Translations under genes and position numbers: made by a program
Source: Thalassobius sp050633445
Lineage (GTDB): Bacteria; Pseudomonadota; Alphaproteobacteria; Rhodobacterales; Rhodobacteraceae
Assembly (NCBI GenBank): GCA_050633445.1
Contig: JBOEGN010000031.1
Span: forward strand, 1 to 64,000
Reading direction: 5' to 3'
DNA length: 64,000 nt
Notes under the pieces: generated by a model
Seen by the model: the letters and a program-made list of their open reading frames with translations, nothing else
The model's database searches: none
Told to the model about the DNA's origin: nothing
Shown here: one piece after another, positions 1-14,000 of the stretch
Position numbering within the stretch: position 1 is the stretch's first letter
Layout of the letters: the number at the start of each line of letters is the position of its first letter

Positions 1-122
1 TCGGAGATATCCCTGAACATCTGGCGAACTACATCGACACGAACGCCATCGCCTATGATCTGGCTATGGATTGCGCTGAAACCGAAGTCGCAGGCGTGCG
101 GCTGATCTATCGGGCGGCTTAA
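1..122 (+). CDS. ArdA-like antirestriction protein, C-terminal end (5' truncated by window)
   Basis: An open frame begins before the window and ends with TAA at 120-122, leaving about 39 residues. They read GDIPEHLANYIDTNAIAYDL and then an acidic, beta-prone tail ending in LIYRAA. This resembles the end of ArdA antirestriction proteins, where a 'IPEHLxxYIDxxAxAxDL' helix precedes a final beta strand ending in a hydrophobic-aromatic motif. ArdA proteins are DNA mimics that inhibit type I restriction enzymes and are carried by conjugative or integrative elements. That fits the broken recombinases that follow. The stop codon overlaps the next ATG (TAATG). Only the tail is visible, so the family call is moderate, and whether the full gene is intact cannot be judged. 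Confidence 0.55.
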   Translation, partial: GDIPEHLANYIDTNAIAYDLAMDCAETEVAGVRLIYRAA

Positions 123-1047
123 TGCGTGACGAGCTGAAGCGGCTTGCAAACGTTGATGCCGAGGACAGCATCTCTGCATCAACGATCAAGCACATTATAT
201 CGCAACTGATTGAATTCTTCGATTGGTTGTTGATGCAAGATGGGTTCCGCCGCATTCTCAAGGATTTTGCCGGAAATCTTAAAGTACCCAAAACGGTCGT
301 CGCGCGGTCAGCGCAGGTAAAGCAAAAGCAATTTCCTAATCTTCCTGAGGCACAAGAGCTCTTAATCGTTATGCCATCCCAATCACTGGAAGATCTTCGC
401 GCGCGCACAATTTTTGCTATGGCTTTTCTTGGCGCATTGCGCGCTGACAGGCTCGTATCGTTCAAGATGAAACATGTGGACGTAGTACGGCGTTTGATCG
501 TGCAGGACGCAAGCCTTGTTCGATCTAAAGCTGGCAAGAGCATCAATATTGTGTGTTTCAAGATACCGTAGATGTTTGAAGTTGCTGTCTTAGAATGGAT
601 GGATCGTCTGAAAATTTTTAGGGGTTTGGTGACAATGATGCCTTATTTCCGGAGATCAAATGGGTGAAACCTCGGATCGGACCGTTTCGACGTAATTCTG
701 TGCCTGTTCCGGTTATGAGAACGACTCACGCGGTGACGTCCGCTTTTGCTGCGACCTGCCAAAACAGTGAAATTAAGTACACGCCTCATGCGGCGAAACA
801 CACCATCGGTGCCGAACGTGACATCCGCCATTTAACACACGAAGAGCGCAAGGCGTGGTCGCTCAATATGGGGCATGCAAGCGAGCAAACGACGGACCAG
901 CGCTATGGGACAATGTCAGACGATCGACGCTTTGAGGTCTTGGAGAGTATTGGCACCAAAAAGACCATTGATCCCACCAATATGTCTGAAGCAGAAAAGG
1001 CGAAGATGCTGGACGCAGTGATCCAGTTGTTCGGCGATAAGATTTGA
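122..1047 (+). pseudogene. Tyrosine-type phage integrase, degraded
   Basis: The first part (122-571) has the helical core-binding domain, with a segment reading SASTIKHIISQLIEFFDWLL, and the start of the catalytic domain (GALRADRLVSFKMKHVD, holding the first catalytic Arg). An in-frame TAG at 569-571 interrupts it. Reading continues in the same frame (MFEVAVLEWMDRLKIF) until about 621-632, where the run GGGGTTTGGTGAC lacks one base. The frame then moves to that of 664-1047. The downstream part carries the TPHAAKHTIG box, with Lys where Arg is usual, then the KAWSLNMGHASEQTT segment and the nucleophile context QRYG. The N-terminal arm normally seen before the core-binding domain is also missing. 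One stop, one frameshift and the missing N-terminus argue for an inactive remnant of an integrative element. Confidence 0.8.
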
Positions 1048-1122
1048 GCGCAACAGTCAGGCCTTCGTGCCTCAGGTTTCAGAAGTTTGCCGCAAAGGGA
1101 ATAGCGGATCACGAAGCCATCG

Positions 1123-1670
1123 TTATCCTTCTGTCTGAAGCGCCTTATAAACGGTGGATCGGCCAGTGCCAAATTCTCTTGCAATCGCTGACGCGCCAAT
1201 TCCAGCTTGCCGCATCTCCAAGATTTTTTTCTCATCGACGGTTTTGGGCCGCCCCTTGTAGAGGCCTTTCAGCTTTGCCTTAGCGATGCCTTCAGCTTGT
1301 CGCTTTCGGATTATGTTGCGTTCAAACTCGGCAAAGGCTCCCATCATTTGAAGCTGCAGCTTGGCAAATGCGTCATCTGAACCCGCGGTAAAGCTCAGAT
1401 TCCCTGTAGGAACGTTGATCGTCACACCTTTCGAGTTGAGGGCTTCGATAGTCCTTTGCAGTTAGCGTAGATCTCTGGCCAAGCGGTCAATGCTGTGGAC
1501 CACCACGATATCGCCGTCTATTACCCAGTCCAGCATGTCTGTGAGCGCCGGGGGTCCTTGGCGCTCTTTCCCGATAACTTCTCTTCAAACTATTTGTCGA
1601 CCTCTCCGAGGTCTTGACGGTCAAAGTTCCGATCAACGGTGCTGACCCGACGATATCCCACAATCGACAT
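1123..1670 (-). pseudogene. Serine recombinase (resolvase/invertase), degraded
   Basis: Read leftward from ATG at 1670 the protein begins MSIVGYRRVSTVDRNFDRQ, the usual start of small serine resolvases with the catalytic Ser in RVST. A TAG interrupts it before FEEKLSGKSAKD. One base is missing in the C-run near 1548-1555, which shifts the frame into PALTDMLDWVIDGDIVVVHS. A second stop (TAA) follows IDRLARDLR. The last 100 codons (1123-1425) are open and contain the MMGAFAEFERNIIRKRQAEG helix and a C-terminal helix-turn-helix (GASAIAREFGTGRSTVYKAL). Two stops and one frameshift make it inactive. It converges on the integrase remnant, so both probably belong to the same decayed island end. Confidence 0.85.
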
Positions 1671-1681
1671 TCCATGTCTCC

Positions 1682-1715
1682 TAAGGTCTAAACCTTTTTA
1701 GAAAAGTGTCCTTAA
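1682..1715. other. Imperfect dyad upstream of the resolvase remnant, possible res subsite
   Basis: TAAGG-TCTAAA-CCTTTT and AAAAG-TGT-CCTTA form an imperfect inverted repeat just before the resolvase start. Resolvases normally bind such dyads next to their own gene. The match is by eye only and the gene itself is dead. Confidence 0.3.
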
Positions 1716-2036
1716 AGCAAGCATGTAAACCTAAATGGACGGCAAGCGTGGGTTTTTCAGTTGTCCACTTTGGGTGGACCTTTGTGGGCGTATTGATGAT
1801 CGATCAGCCTGGGTTGCCACGATAGCTGCCCAGAAGCCTTCCTCCAAGCCACCGATTTCGCCGTTACCATCCTGTTTTGACGACGGGTTTTCAGCTGACT
1901 TGTCCCCCCAGAAAGCCTCTGCAAAGGCGGTCACAGGCTGGTCTCGCAATGGTTAATATTTGACCGCAACGTCAAAAAAATCGGCAGTGTCAGGAAATTG
2001 ATGTAGGTTAGATTTATATTTGGGGGGCAAAGTTCG
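1716..2036. other. Intergenic region before the giant RTX gene
   Basis: No convincing gene is visible in these 321 bases. Short open frames exist on both strands (73 and 72 codons) but show no recognisable motif and overlap each other. A small hairpin, GTCCAC-TTTGG-GTGGAC, lies near 1760-1775. The stretch just before 2037 is A/T-rich and ends in a G-run (GGGGGG) about 10 bases before the ATG, which serves as the ribosome binding site of the RTX gene. The promoter is presumably in the A/T-rich part (about 1960-2020), but no clear -35/-10 pair could be picked. Confidence 0.5.
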
Positions 2037-5000
2037 ATGCGTAGGCAAGATACTTCGTTAACTTTTTCGACCACCGGCCAGTCACTCTGGAGGCCAGGCC
2101 CCGCTGAAAGTTTCCGTATAGATACAGGCGAGTACCTGATTTATGACACGGGTGAGCTCACATACAATTTCAGTGCCGATGCAGCCGTCGCAGAATTCTC
2201 GGCGCAGGCCTATTTTGGTATGCGATTCGGCTTGGTCGCCTGGGCCAATCTGGGTGATGGCGGCAGTTGGAGCGCGAGCTATGAGCTGGATTTATCGGTA
2301 GGAATCCCTGATCCTCAGGTGGTCAGCCGACAAAATCCGGATCAAACCTATCTGCCCAGGACAACGATGCTGTTCGATTTTGACCAGGTCGAAATTGTCT
2401 CAGCAGAGATCTCTTCCGAAGGGTTCGAAATCGGCGATGACGGGTCGATTTCCGCCGGGTTGGACCTGGTCATCGATGTTCAGGCAGGTGTTCGTCACAT
2501 CGAAGTCGAAACGATTTTCAAGGATTTCAGCTTTGACGACCTTCAGGTCATCAACGTTGACGAGACCATCAATTTGATCACAGTTTCTGCCGAACTGCCT
2601 GAATATACGTTGGAATTGTACTCTGGCGTGGAATTGACCGCGCGTGTCCCGCAAGGCGCCGACACCGAGGGGGACTCGACCGGCAGCGGCGTGGTCTCGG
2701 GACGCGGGTTTTCAGATACCGAATTCCTGGCGCTGGACGCCGACCTGGACCAATTGCTGACGGAGCTTCTGAGCAATGCCGGACCACAGGCCGCCGCCGT
2801 GGCCAGAGCGCTGCAAAATACGGTCTTCCTTGAACGCGAATTTTCGATCGGGCCCGTCGATATCGAGGTCACCGTGGTCGATATCACGGCCCATATGGGA
2901 TTGGGGCTGACTGAAACGGTCGAGCTGGATATTCGCGACCCAAGAACGGTGACCGATCCGAACGATCCAACCTCGGGATTGCCGAATGTAAGCGTGCTGC
3001 TGACATCGGATAACGGAACTCCGAACGACACCAGCGATGATGTTTCGAATGTTGCCCGGCTGGGGGATACTGGCGTGGCGTTGTTGGCGCCCTACCGAGG
3101 ATCCAACTACGGCACCGCGACAATTACGGCCCAATACAGCATCGACCAGGCAAGATTTGGGCATACTGTCGGCCTGGGCCTGAACGCCTATGTTGCCATC
3201 GACATTCTTTCGGTCTCGGTTGATGTTTGGGGGCTGGGCGATAGTTGGGGCCCGCTGTTTCATCGCCAATTCCCGGAGGATTCAGTTACCGATCTGGGCA
3301 CGCTTTATTCGGACAGCTTTCTGGTCGATGGCGCAATTTTTGGCACCGATAGTGACACTTACGAGGTCTTCTTTGTCGAAGAGCGGATTGCCCCTCCGGG
3401 CTGGGATCCGACGCTGCCATCGGCCGAGGCCGCCGTCTATGGCTATTTCGAAGCCAACAACCGCCAGCTTGATGCGCTGTTCACCAATTTGAATGCGATA
3501 TTTGCTAATATCTACCCAGGCGATCCGTTTCTGATCGAGCGGCCAGTTCCTGTTGATGCCGCCAATCCGCCTTTGGACACCTATGATTTCAGCAGCGAGA
3601 CAGACAAGGTCCACTTTCTGTGGCAGGGCGCATATACCACCACTGTGACGCTGGCGTATGGCAATGGCAGCCGCGTCACTATTGCAACGCCGACCTCGAT
3701 CGACGTTCCCGCCGCTGCCGGCACATCCGCACCAACGCCGACATATGGTGAATTGCAGGTCAGGCTGGATTCGACCACGCAGACCGGTGTCGGCGCCTCG
3801 CTGGATGACAAATACCGCCTGCTGTTCCATTCGGGCACATCCCAAGACATCCGCTATACCTATGTGGATCGCGACACCGGGCTGGCGGATCGGTCCATCA
3901 TCACTGGCAACGTGACCAATGTGCTTGGCGGAGTTGGTGGGGACGTGATGGTCTATCACTATGACCAATCGACCGGAGACACCCGCGGGGGTGAATATTT
4001 TGACGGTGGTGACAATATCTATCGCGACAGCAACGAGGTCTTGCAACCCAACGTTCATGTCGGCGATCTTTTTGTGGCCGATCTGTCCCATTTCACAACA
4101 CCGATTGATATCAATCTGGCTGAATCGGTGCGGCTTGAAAACGATGGGCTGAGCACCACAATCGGTGGCTTTACCATTCGCACCTACCAGACCGACCCAG
4201 CCACGGGCGAGGTTTTGTTGGACCCAATCACCGGCGAGCGGCTGACGGTTGCCAATGATCCCAACCGGATCGTGGTGCGCAATGTCGAGGCCCTGGCCGT
4301 GAGCACAGGGGATGGTGACGATTATCTTGTGGGAGGCACGTTCAGCGATATTTTCCTGACCGGCGGGGGCGACGACATCGTGCGTTTGGTCAACTCGATC
4401 TCGATGGCGGGCGTCAGCACCACCAACACCTATTACGATGTCGATGATGACTTTGTTCATCTGGGCGATGGCGACGATGTGGCGATCGTTGAAATGTCGA
4501 ATATGCCCGGAGCCGCGCATCACCGACAGTTCACCGATGTCATCATGGGCGGTCGGGGCGTGGACCAGCTGTTTGTGCAATTGGGCAATCAAGGGCTGCG
4601 CTATGACATCTCGGTTGATGGCACCAGCTATACCTTTGGCGGATCCGGGATCGGTGCCCTGGCGTCGCATGATCAATTCGCTCAGCTGCTTGCCCTTGTT
4701 GAACAAACCCGCAGTGATCTATGGACCAGCAACCGCTATGGCAATGAACAATCATTCTATGGCTCCACTCATCAGCATGTCCTGATGCTGAACGGCACCG
4801 GAAATCGCGGTGCCGTAGAGTTTGGTCGCGATGTCGAGCTGGTCAGTGTCATTCCCGACGCCCCAGTGGATGCAAACGGCGATCGAATTGCCCCGGTGCA
4901 AGGCGCAGGCGACGATCTTTTGGTCTATATGGGGGGCAGCCGCTATGATGGCGGCTCGGGGGGCACCGACACGTTCCTGGCCGATTTCAGTACCTTGGCG

Positions 5001-8000
5001 GGCTATCGCTCGCTTGGGCGAACTGGCGAAGGCGTTGCGATTTCCCTGGCGCAGGACATCTCCTATTTCGGCTCGACCACCCTGCGCAACATCGACCGGC
5101 TGCATGTGCGCGGCACCTTTGACTTTGACGTGATCACCGGCGGTCAGTTCGATGACTATATTGATGGCGGCGACGCCGATGACGTGCTGTATGGCGGAGT
5201 CGATCGCGCGTCTGACACGCTTATCGGCGGTCTGGGCAACGACCAGATCAGATGGGCATCTGACGGCGATGATATCGTTGATGGCGGATCAGGCGTCGAT
5301 ACGCTGAACATCTCTTATGGCGGGCGCGGCACGGGCCATTTTATCCGCTTGCTGGATCAGAATGGCGACCAGATCGGCCCCGACCTGACAACCCGTGTCG
5401 ACCCCGGCAGCAGCGACGCCGAAGTGACCCAGTTCTTCGATCAGCTTGCCTCGGCCAGCACCACGATTGCGGGATTTTCTTCGGATCATCAGGTAACCTA
5501 TTCCAATGTCGAACGGGTCAATATTACCGGCAATGTGCATGCGGATGATGTGCTGCTCTATCAGAATGGCAGCTATTACAACGGTGGCAATACCGCAGCG
5601 GATGGCGACCTGTTCATTGCCGATTTCCGCGGTCAGCAGGCCGGTATTAATTTCGAAGTACGGGACACGCGCTCGATCGGGGAAAGCAACGGCTATTGGC
5701 TGGGCAACGAAGTCTACATTGACGGGATCGACCGAGCGCTGATTTTCGGCGGCGAAGCGTTTGACACCTTTGCTGGTGGCATCCATGGCGACATGTTCCA
5801 CGGCGGTGGAGGCAATGACATCATGATCGGGCGCGGTGGCAATGACACGCTGCTGGGCGGCACCGGCAGCGATACGTTCTTTTATGACAACCAGGGCCAT
5901 GACATCATCATCGGCGGGACCAATCCGACCAATTCCTATGTCGGCGGGTTGCTGGTGTTGAACGAACCCGAAGTCGACCGGCTGAACATCATGAATGCCA
6001 GTGGCCCGCTGCGGGCCGCCATTCTGGACAGCAATGGCGACTATATCCTTAACAGCCGCTATGGCATGGCGCTGAGCACCAGCTCCCATGCTGTTCTTAC
6101 TCAGCTTGCGGTGAACTCGCTTACCGCGCCGGAATGGCACTATCATACCCATTTCAATTCAAACCTGGCCAGCACCACCAGCCCGGATGTGATCTATAGC
6201 GAGATCGAGGCGGTCGATATTGCTGGCTCGGACTTGTACGATGACCTGGTCGTCTATCAAAACGGCATGGCCTATGTCGGCGGCGAAGGCTATCGCGATG
6301 CCGACCTGTTCCTGGCTGACTTGCGCAGCCACGACGAGAACCTGTCCCTTGACGCAAACTATACCCCAGGCGAAGCCTATGACATCGGTCAGGGCACTCA
6401 GATTGCTGACTTTGAGCGGTTCTTTCTGTTGCTTGGCGCGGGTGACGATACCGTGTTGGGTGGCGATCTGAATGACTCGGTCGAAGGCGGTGCCGGGGAT
6501 GACATGTTGATCGGTGGCCTTGGGGATGACCGTTTGCTGGGCGAGGACGGCAATGATCTGTTTGAACATACCGGCGGGCGCGACACCATTGATGGCGGTG
6601 CCGGAGCCAACGACACGCTGCTGATCGGCGCGACCCTTGATCCGGTTACGCTCAGCTTCTTTGATGGGTCTGACACGCAGCTTGGCATCACATTGTCGAT
6701 GCAGAATGGCGGCCCAAGCTTTGCCGAATTCGCCGCGTTTTTTGGCCAGACCACAGCAACATATACGATACTTCAGCACGGCCAGGATTCGGTTCAGTTC
6801 CGCAACATCGAAAATCTGCAAATGTCCGGCAGCGCAGCGAATGACGTACTGTTGGCGGGCACCGCTCAAAGCGTGTTGTTCGGCGGTGCAGGCAATGACG
6901 CGTTGATCGGCCGTACAGGCGACGACTTTTTGTCCGGTGGCGAAGGGTCCGACATCTATGTCTTTGGCCCGGATTTCGGCAATGACGTGATTTTTGGCGA
7001 AAGCTTCGGCTCTAGCCGTCTGGTCTTTACCAGTGTTTCGATGTCCGATCTCAGTTTTTCCGCAACCGGCGTTGATCTGATCATCACCGAGGGCGGCAAT
7101 TCGGTGCGCGTGGTGGATTACTTTGCCTCCAACACCTCGTTCGGGTTGAATTTCGTCTTTGAAACCACCGACGGCGTTGCCACCCGCGATTTCACGAGTC
7201 TGGGCGTCAGCAGCCCCGGTGCGCCGGTTGCCGGACAGACCTATCTGGGCACAGCGCAGGACGATACCATTCTCGAGGGCACCGACAATCGCGACACCTA
7301 TCGCGGCTTTGCGGGGGATGACGGTTTCAGCGCCAGTGCGGGGGCCGATCTGTATGATGGCGGCGTCGGGCAGGATCTGGTGGATTACCTGCAATCTTTG
7401 GCACCGGTCAATGTCAACCTGGCCACATTCAGCGGCAGTGGCGGGCTGGCCGAAGGCGATTTCTTGGTGTCCATCGAGTCGGTCTTTGGCTCGCCTGGCG
7501 ACGATACGATTTCGGGCAACAGCTTTAACAATACGCTGTCTGGCGAAGCGGGGAATGATCATCTGATTGGTGCTGGCGGAGCCGACATTCTGTTGGGCGA
7601 AGCGGGCAATGACATTTTGGACGGCGGAGCGGGCCGCGATACCCTGCTGGGCGGGGACGGCAGCGATCGCCTCTCTGGTGGCAGCGAAACTGACCTTTTG
7701 GTTGGCGGTGAGGGCAACGACACGCTTGATGGCGACGATGGGGCCGACCTGCTGGATGACGGTGCGGGCAATGACACGGCGCGAGGCGGCGCTGGGAACG
7801 ATATCTTTGCGTATCGCTCTGGTCTGGATGTCTGGGACGGCGGGGCTGGCAGCGACTTTGCCAACTTTGCCGCCTTTGAATATGCGGTGCTGTTTGACCT
7901 GACAGCCGTGGATACTGCTGTGACCCGCGATGCCTTTGGGCTGGATGCTGCGGACGGAGAGCTGCGGACTCTGGTGCGCATGACCAACATCGAAAACGTG

Positions 8001-11000
8001 CGCGGATCGTTCCAAAATGACGACCTGCGCGGTTCCGCGTTGGACAACCTGCAGGATGGCAGCAGCGGCGACGATACGCTGACAGGCCACGCGGGGGATG
8101 ACACGCTGACGGGCAGCGCGGGCCTTGATACGCTGGATTACAGCCGTGAAGCTGGCCCAGCAGGCGTAACCGTCCGGATGGATGATGCTGCGGGCGAATT
8201 TGCCATCGACAGCCATGGGGATCGTGACACGCTGGGCGGGTTCGAGATTGTGATAGGCACCGCTCGGGCCGATCAGATCACCGGGAATACTGCTGACAAT
8301 GTGCTGTTTGGCGGTGCTGGCGACGATGCATTGCTGCATGGCTATGACGGCCATGATCTGATCTTTGGCCAAGCCGGAAACGATACGCTGCGCGGCGGCG
8401 ACGGCAGTGACAGCCTAAGCGGAGGCGATGGCAATGACCTGGTCTTGGGTGGGGCGGGCAATGATCTGTTCTATGGCAGCATGGTGGCAGAGGCGACTGC
8501 CAGCTTCAGCAGTGGTTTGGGGAATGACACCTATAACGGCGGAACCGGCGTTGATACGCTGTCCTATTCCTCTACGACGGCAGGTATTTCCGTCGATCTG
8601 ACCCTGTCCTTGGGTCAGGTCAATGGGTCTGAAATCGGCACTGATACGCTGATCGAGATCGACAATATCGTTGGCGGGCTTGGCAATGACAACATGGTTG
8701 GCAACGCTCAGTCGAACACCTTCTCGTATTTTGGCGGCGTGGATGCCTACACTGGCGCAGGCGGCGACGATATCGTCAGCTTCTTGATGTTCGGCTCGGC
8801 GGTTTGGGTTGATCTTGCAAATCCCAACGAGGTACGCACGGCAGATCGACAGGATGTCGCGACCGGCCCCTATCGCACCATTGCTCAGCTTTCCAGCATC
8901 GAGGGGATCTGGGGGTCGGCCTTCCATGATCGGCTATCAGGCGATTTCCGCACCAACACCATTCTTGGTGGCGCGGGGAACGACATCATCGACGGCGGTC
9001 ATTCGACGGATCCCAACACCGATTCCGACCGCTTGTTCGGCAATGATGGCGATGACCGTTTCATCGCGGCAAGCAGTGATGGTGCTGATACGTTTGATGG
9101 CGGCGCTGGCACCGATGCGCTGGACTATTCGGCAGAAGCAGCCGGCGTCATTGTCAGCCTGGTGGATGGTAACGGCAATGACACCGTTATTGATGTCGAG
9201 CGTCTGATCGGCACCGGTTTTGACGACCAGCTGACCGGCGATGCGGCGGGCAATATTCTGCAAGCGGGTGCGGGCAACGATACGATTGATGGCGGTTTGG
9301 GCGATGATCTGATCGCCTATAGCAGTGGGCTGGATGTCGCGCGCGGTGGCAACGGTCTGGACACGTTGGATTATACGCTGTTTGGCAGCGCGGTGGACGT
9401 TGATCTGCGCATCACTGGAGACGCTGCATTTACCACCGATGGCACCAATTGGGATGTCGGAACACGTCGCTTGATCATGCAATTGCCGGATCGGGACGTG
9501 GAAAACGTGATCGGAAGCGATCACAATGATCGCCTGCAAGGCAACGAGCTCGACAATATGCTGAACGGCGGGTTGGGCAATGATGTGATGTTTGGCCACG
9601 CGGGCAACGACATGTTTGCCTATACCGGCGGGCTGGACAGCTGGAACGGTGGCGAGGGCATCGACAGCGGCAATTTTTCGACCTTCCGCTTCGCTGTGGA
9701 TGTCAACTTGACGTCAAGCGGCGTCGATGCGCGCCATCGCGGTGGCTCGGACGTACAAACCGGCACCTATGTCGACATGGCCTCGCTGGACTCCATTGAA
9801 AATATCATCGGGACCTCGTTCGACGACGGGATTTCCGGCGATGGCAGCAATAACGAGCTTTCGGGCTTCATGGGCGATGACATTCTGATTGGCAATGGCG
9901 GCGACGATGTGTTGAGCGGCGGTCTGGGCGACGACCTGCTGCGTGGCGGCATTGGCGCAGATACGCTGCGTGGCGGTGACGGGACCGACACAGCCGGATA
10001 TGAAGCATCCGGCGCTGCGGTCGCGGTCAATCTGGTGGCCAACACTGCATCAGGTGGCACAGCCCAAGACGACGTTCTGAGCCTGATCGAGAACCTCTAT
10101 GGCTCGGCGCATGGCGATGCGCTGGTGGGCAGCAATGACAACAACGAACTCCGCGGCCTTGCTGGGAATGACACGCTGGACGGCCAGGGCGCGAATGACC
10201 GGCTCGAAGGCGGGCTGGGCAATGACCGGATGATCGGCGGCGACGGCTTTGACATGGCGATCCTGCGGGTTGCCAGCGACGATGTGACGGTGCAGATCAC
10301 CTATGGTGGCGTTCAGGTCACTTCGGCTGAAGGCGTGGATTTCATCGCCGATGATGTTGAATTCATTCAGTTTAATGACGGCGAAATAACCTTTGGCGAA
10401 TTGGCGGCTATGGCTGGTGCGGGCGATGATACGATCGTCGGAACCGACCAACCCGATCAGCTGTATGGGCACGCGGGGAATGACCGTATCGAAGCCCGCG
10501 AAGGCAATGACCACCTGTTTGGCGGTGTTGGCAATGACACCTTGCTCGGAGAAGCCGGTTCTGACCGGCTGGTCGGCGACAGCGGCAATGACCGACTGGA
10601 TGGCGGCTCGGATCGCGATCAGCTGGTTGGTGGGGCTGGCAATGACACATATGTGGTCGATCGCACGGATGATGTTGTCATCGAGCAGGCGAATGCGGGG
10701 ACGGATACCGTGCTCAGCGCGGCCAACTTTGTGCTTTCTGACAATGTCGAGAACCTTACCCTGACCGGATCCGAGGATCTGGAGGCAACGGGCAACAGCC
10801 TGCACAACCGGATCGCGGGAAATCTAGGCGATAACCGCTTGGTTGGCGGTGGCGGTGATGACACGCTGCTGGGCGGCGGCGGCGTCGATACCGCAGTGAT
10901 TGGCCTGGCCAGTTCCTCGGTTACGGTGACCCGTTCGGGCACTGACCTGGTATTGGCCACGTCGCTGGGCAATATTCTGATCGGGGCAGATGTTGAATTT

Positions 11001-14000
11001 GTGGACTTCACCGATCAGCAGCTTAGCTTTGGCGACCTTGCGGCCCTGCTAGGCTCGGCCAGTACCGGAACTGCCGCGGGCGACACCCTGACAGGAACGC
11101 CGAATGCCGATGTTCTGGCCGGTCTTGGTGGCAATGACCGTATCGAAGGCCGTGCCGAGAATGATATTCTTGTTGGCGGTGCGGGCAACGATACCCTGTT
11201 GGGCGAAGCCGGAGACGATCGCTTGGATGGCGGGACCGGAAACGACGAACTGAATGGTGGCGACGGCGCAGATCAGCATTTTGGCGGCACCGGAGACGAC
11301 ACCTATATCGTGGACAATGCCTCTGACCGCGTGGTTGAACGCGCCGCAGATGGCAATGACAGCGTCATGGCCTCGGTCAGCTTCACGCTGAGCGATCATG
11401 TCGAAGCCCTGACCTTGATGGGCAGCGCAGATCTGGATGGAACCGGCAATGCTGGCGATAACATGCTGGTCGGCAATGCCGGTGCCAACACGCTGCGCGG
11501 TGACGCGGGCGACGACACGCTGAATGGCGGCGCAGGAGATGACATTCTGCTAGGAGGGACAGGCTCGGATACCGCCGTTTTGGCCGGAACATTGTCCACA
11601 GCGACGTTCAACTTTGACACTCCGGGCTTTGTCCTTGTCACCGATGCCAGTGGCACCAATCACCTGGAAGACATCGAGTTCCTGCAATTCAGCGATCAGA
11701 CCATCGCGCTTGAGGATCAGCGCAACGCGGTCATTCGGCAACAGCATGTCAGTCTGGGCGCAGGCGATTACTATGCGACCGATTTTGGCATCGACAATTC
11801 CGTCGAGGGTGGCGGGGCGCAATTCCTCAATATCGGCACGGCCAGCCAGGGGTCCAATCAGGGCAACAATCTGCACTTTACCACCGAATTCGAAGGCGGC
11901 GGCGGACGTGCCTATTACTCTGGCAGCGGTTTCCTTAATCAGGACACAGCGAACGCGAATGCGATCCGGGTGGATTTCACCGGCGGCAACACCACGCAGA
12001 TGTATCTGCAATCCATGAGCCTGCCGTTACTGGATTTGATCGGGGCCGATTGGGCGTACTTCCAAACCCACGTCTTCAGCGGCAATGACCGTATGGTGGG
12101 GTCTTATCTGTCGGATCACCTGGTCGGCTATGAGGGCGACGATACCCTGATGGGCGGAATGGGTGACAAAGAACAGTACAACATCATCACCGACAACCCC
12201 TCCCCTTCCCCGTCGCCGATCCGTACGCCGGGCCAGTCAGTTACCAACCCGGACTACTTTGTGCTGGATGGTGACGACACGCTGGATGGTGCGGGCGGCA
12301 ATGACAGCATTGATGGCGGAACCGGCAATGATCTTTTGATCGGAGGCACCGGAAATGACCAGCTTTGGGGCGGTGGCGACGCGGGAATGGACACGCTGTA
12401 CGGCGGCCTTGGCGATGATACATTGCATGGAGGCGACGGTCAGGACACCGCGATATTCGATGCCGCCAGCACCGATGTGACGTTCCGCATTGCCTCTGGC
12501 AACATCGAGATTTCGGCGGCCGATGGAACCGATATTGTCCATGACGACGTCGAGATTTTCCAGTTCAGCGATGCCACGCTCAGCCGTGACCAGGTTCTGG
12601 TACAAGCACGCGTCAGCGCCACGGCCACCCCTCAGGATGACACGCTGATCGGCACCCCTGACGCGGATACAATCGCGGCCCTGGCCGGGAGCGACATCAT
12701 CCATGGCCTGGCTGGCAACGATGTTCTGTCGGGCAACGATGGCGATGACACCGTCAATGGCGGCGCCGGAAACGACACCCTGGCCGGGGACGACGGGCGC
12801 GACCTGTTGCAAGGGGGAACTGGCGACGATCTGCTGCTCAACGGCGCGGGCAACGATACGCTGGACGGAGGCGATGGCATAGATCGGGTGCGTTTCGACG
12901 TGAATTTCTCTTCGGTCAGCATCAGCTATGACAACGGCATTGTCGTGAGGTCCGCACTGGGCGTCGACACTGTGATCAACAGCGAAGAGTTTGTGTTTAA
13001 TGACCGCTCTGTCGACCATCTGGAAATGTTCGATCTCTCCTTGAATGGGACTCCGACATCCAACCTGCCCAGCACCGTGGTTGTTGATGAAGGTGTGATT
13101 AATCTGGACCTCAGCCAGTATTTCCAAGACCCGGAATCAGAGGCGCTGGAATATATCGTGCGCGGTCTGCCTGCCGGTCTGTCACTGGATCCTGCGACCG
13201 GACTTGTCACCGGCACCCTGACGGGCGGAGACGCAACATATGCTCTGTCGCTGACGGTCACCGATGCCATTGGCAATTCTGTGAACAGCTCGGCCAACCT
13301 GCGGGTGAACGATGTCAACGATCTGCCGACCGGGGCGGTGACAATCACGGGAACCCTGCGCGTGGGCGAAACCCTGACAGCGGCTTCCACCGTGGCGGAT
13401 GCTGACGGCATTGACGCGGCAACCGTTGAATATCAGTGGTTCCGCGACGGCACCCAGATCAGCGGCGCGACCAGTGACACCTATGTCCTTGCCGAGGGTG
13501 ATATCGGTCAGACCCTGACAGCCGTGCAGCGATACACCGATCTGCTTGGGACCGACGAGAGTGTCGAGAGCGCCGCAACCGCGGCCATTCCGGGCACGGC
13601 TTTGGATCTGACGGGGACACCTGGACCTGACCGGCTGGTTGGCGCCGAAGGGAACGACACTCTGCGTGGCTTGGACGGACCAGATACCCTGATTGGCGGC
13701 GCGGGCAATGACCGCCTGATCGGTGGCGATACCAGCGGCGACCTGCGCGACGTGATCTATGGTGGCACGGGCAATGACAATCTGGATGGTGGCTATGGCA
13801 ATGATCAGCTGCGCGGAGATGGCGGCAATGACACCATTGTAGGCGGCTCTGGCGTTGACGAAATCTTTGGCGGTACCGGAGATGACCAACTGACCGGTCA
13901 AGCCTGGTCGGATCTGATTTTTGGCGGGGATGGCATCGACTTCGTCAATGGCGGTTTCGGTCATGACCGGGTCAATGGCGGCGCGGGCGCGGATCGGTTT

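Noticed and set aside
6159..8372. 737-codon and other long minus-strand frames inside the RTX gene
   Set aside because: They arise from the GC-biased repeats of the RTX gene and show Ile/Ala-rich shadow composition with no domain.
7500..13990. Dense tandem repeats resembling a CRISPR or satellite array
   Set aside because: The repeats are in-frame codons for RTX nonapeptides, variable at the DNA level and without unique spacers.
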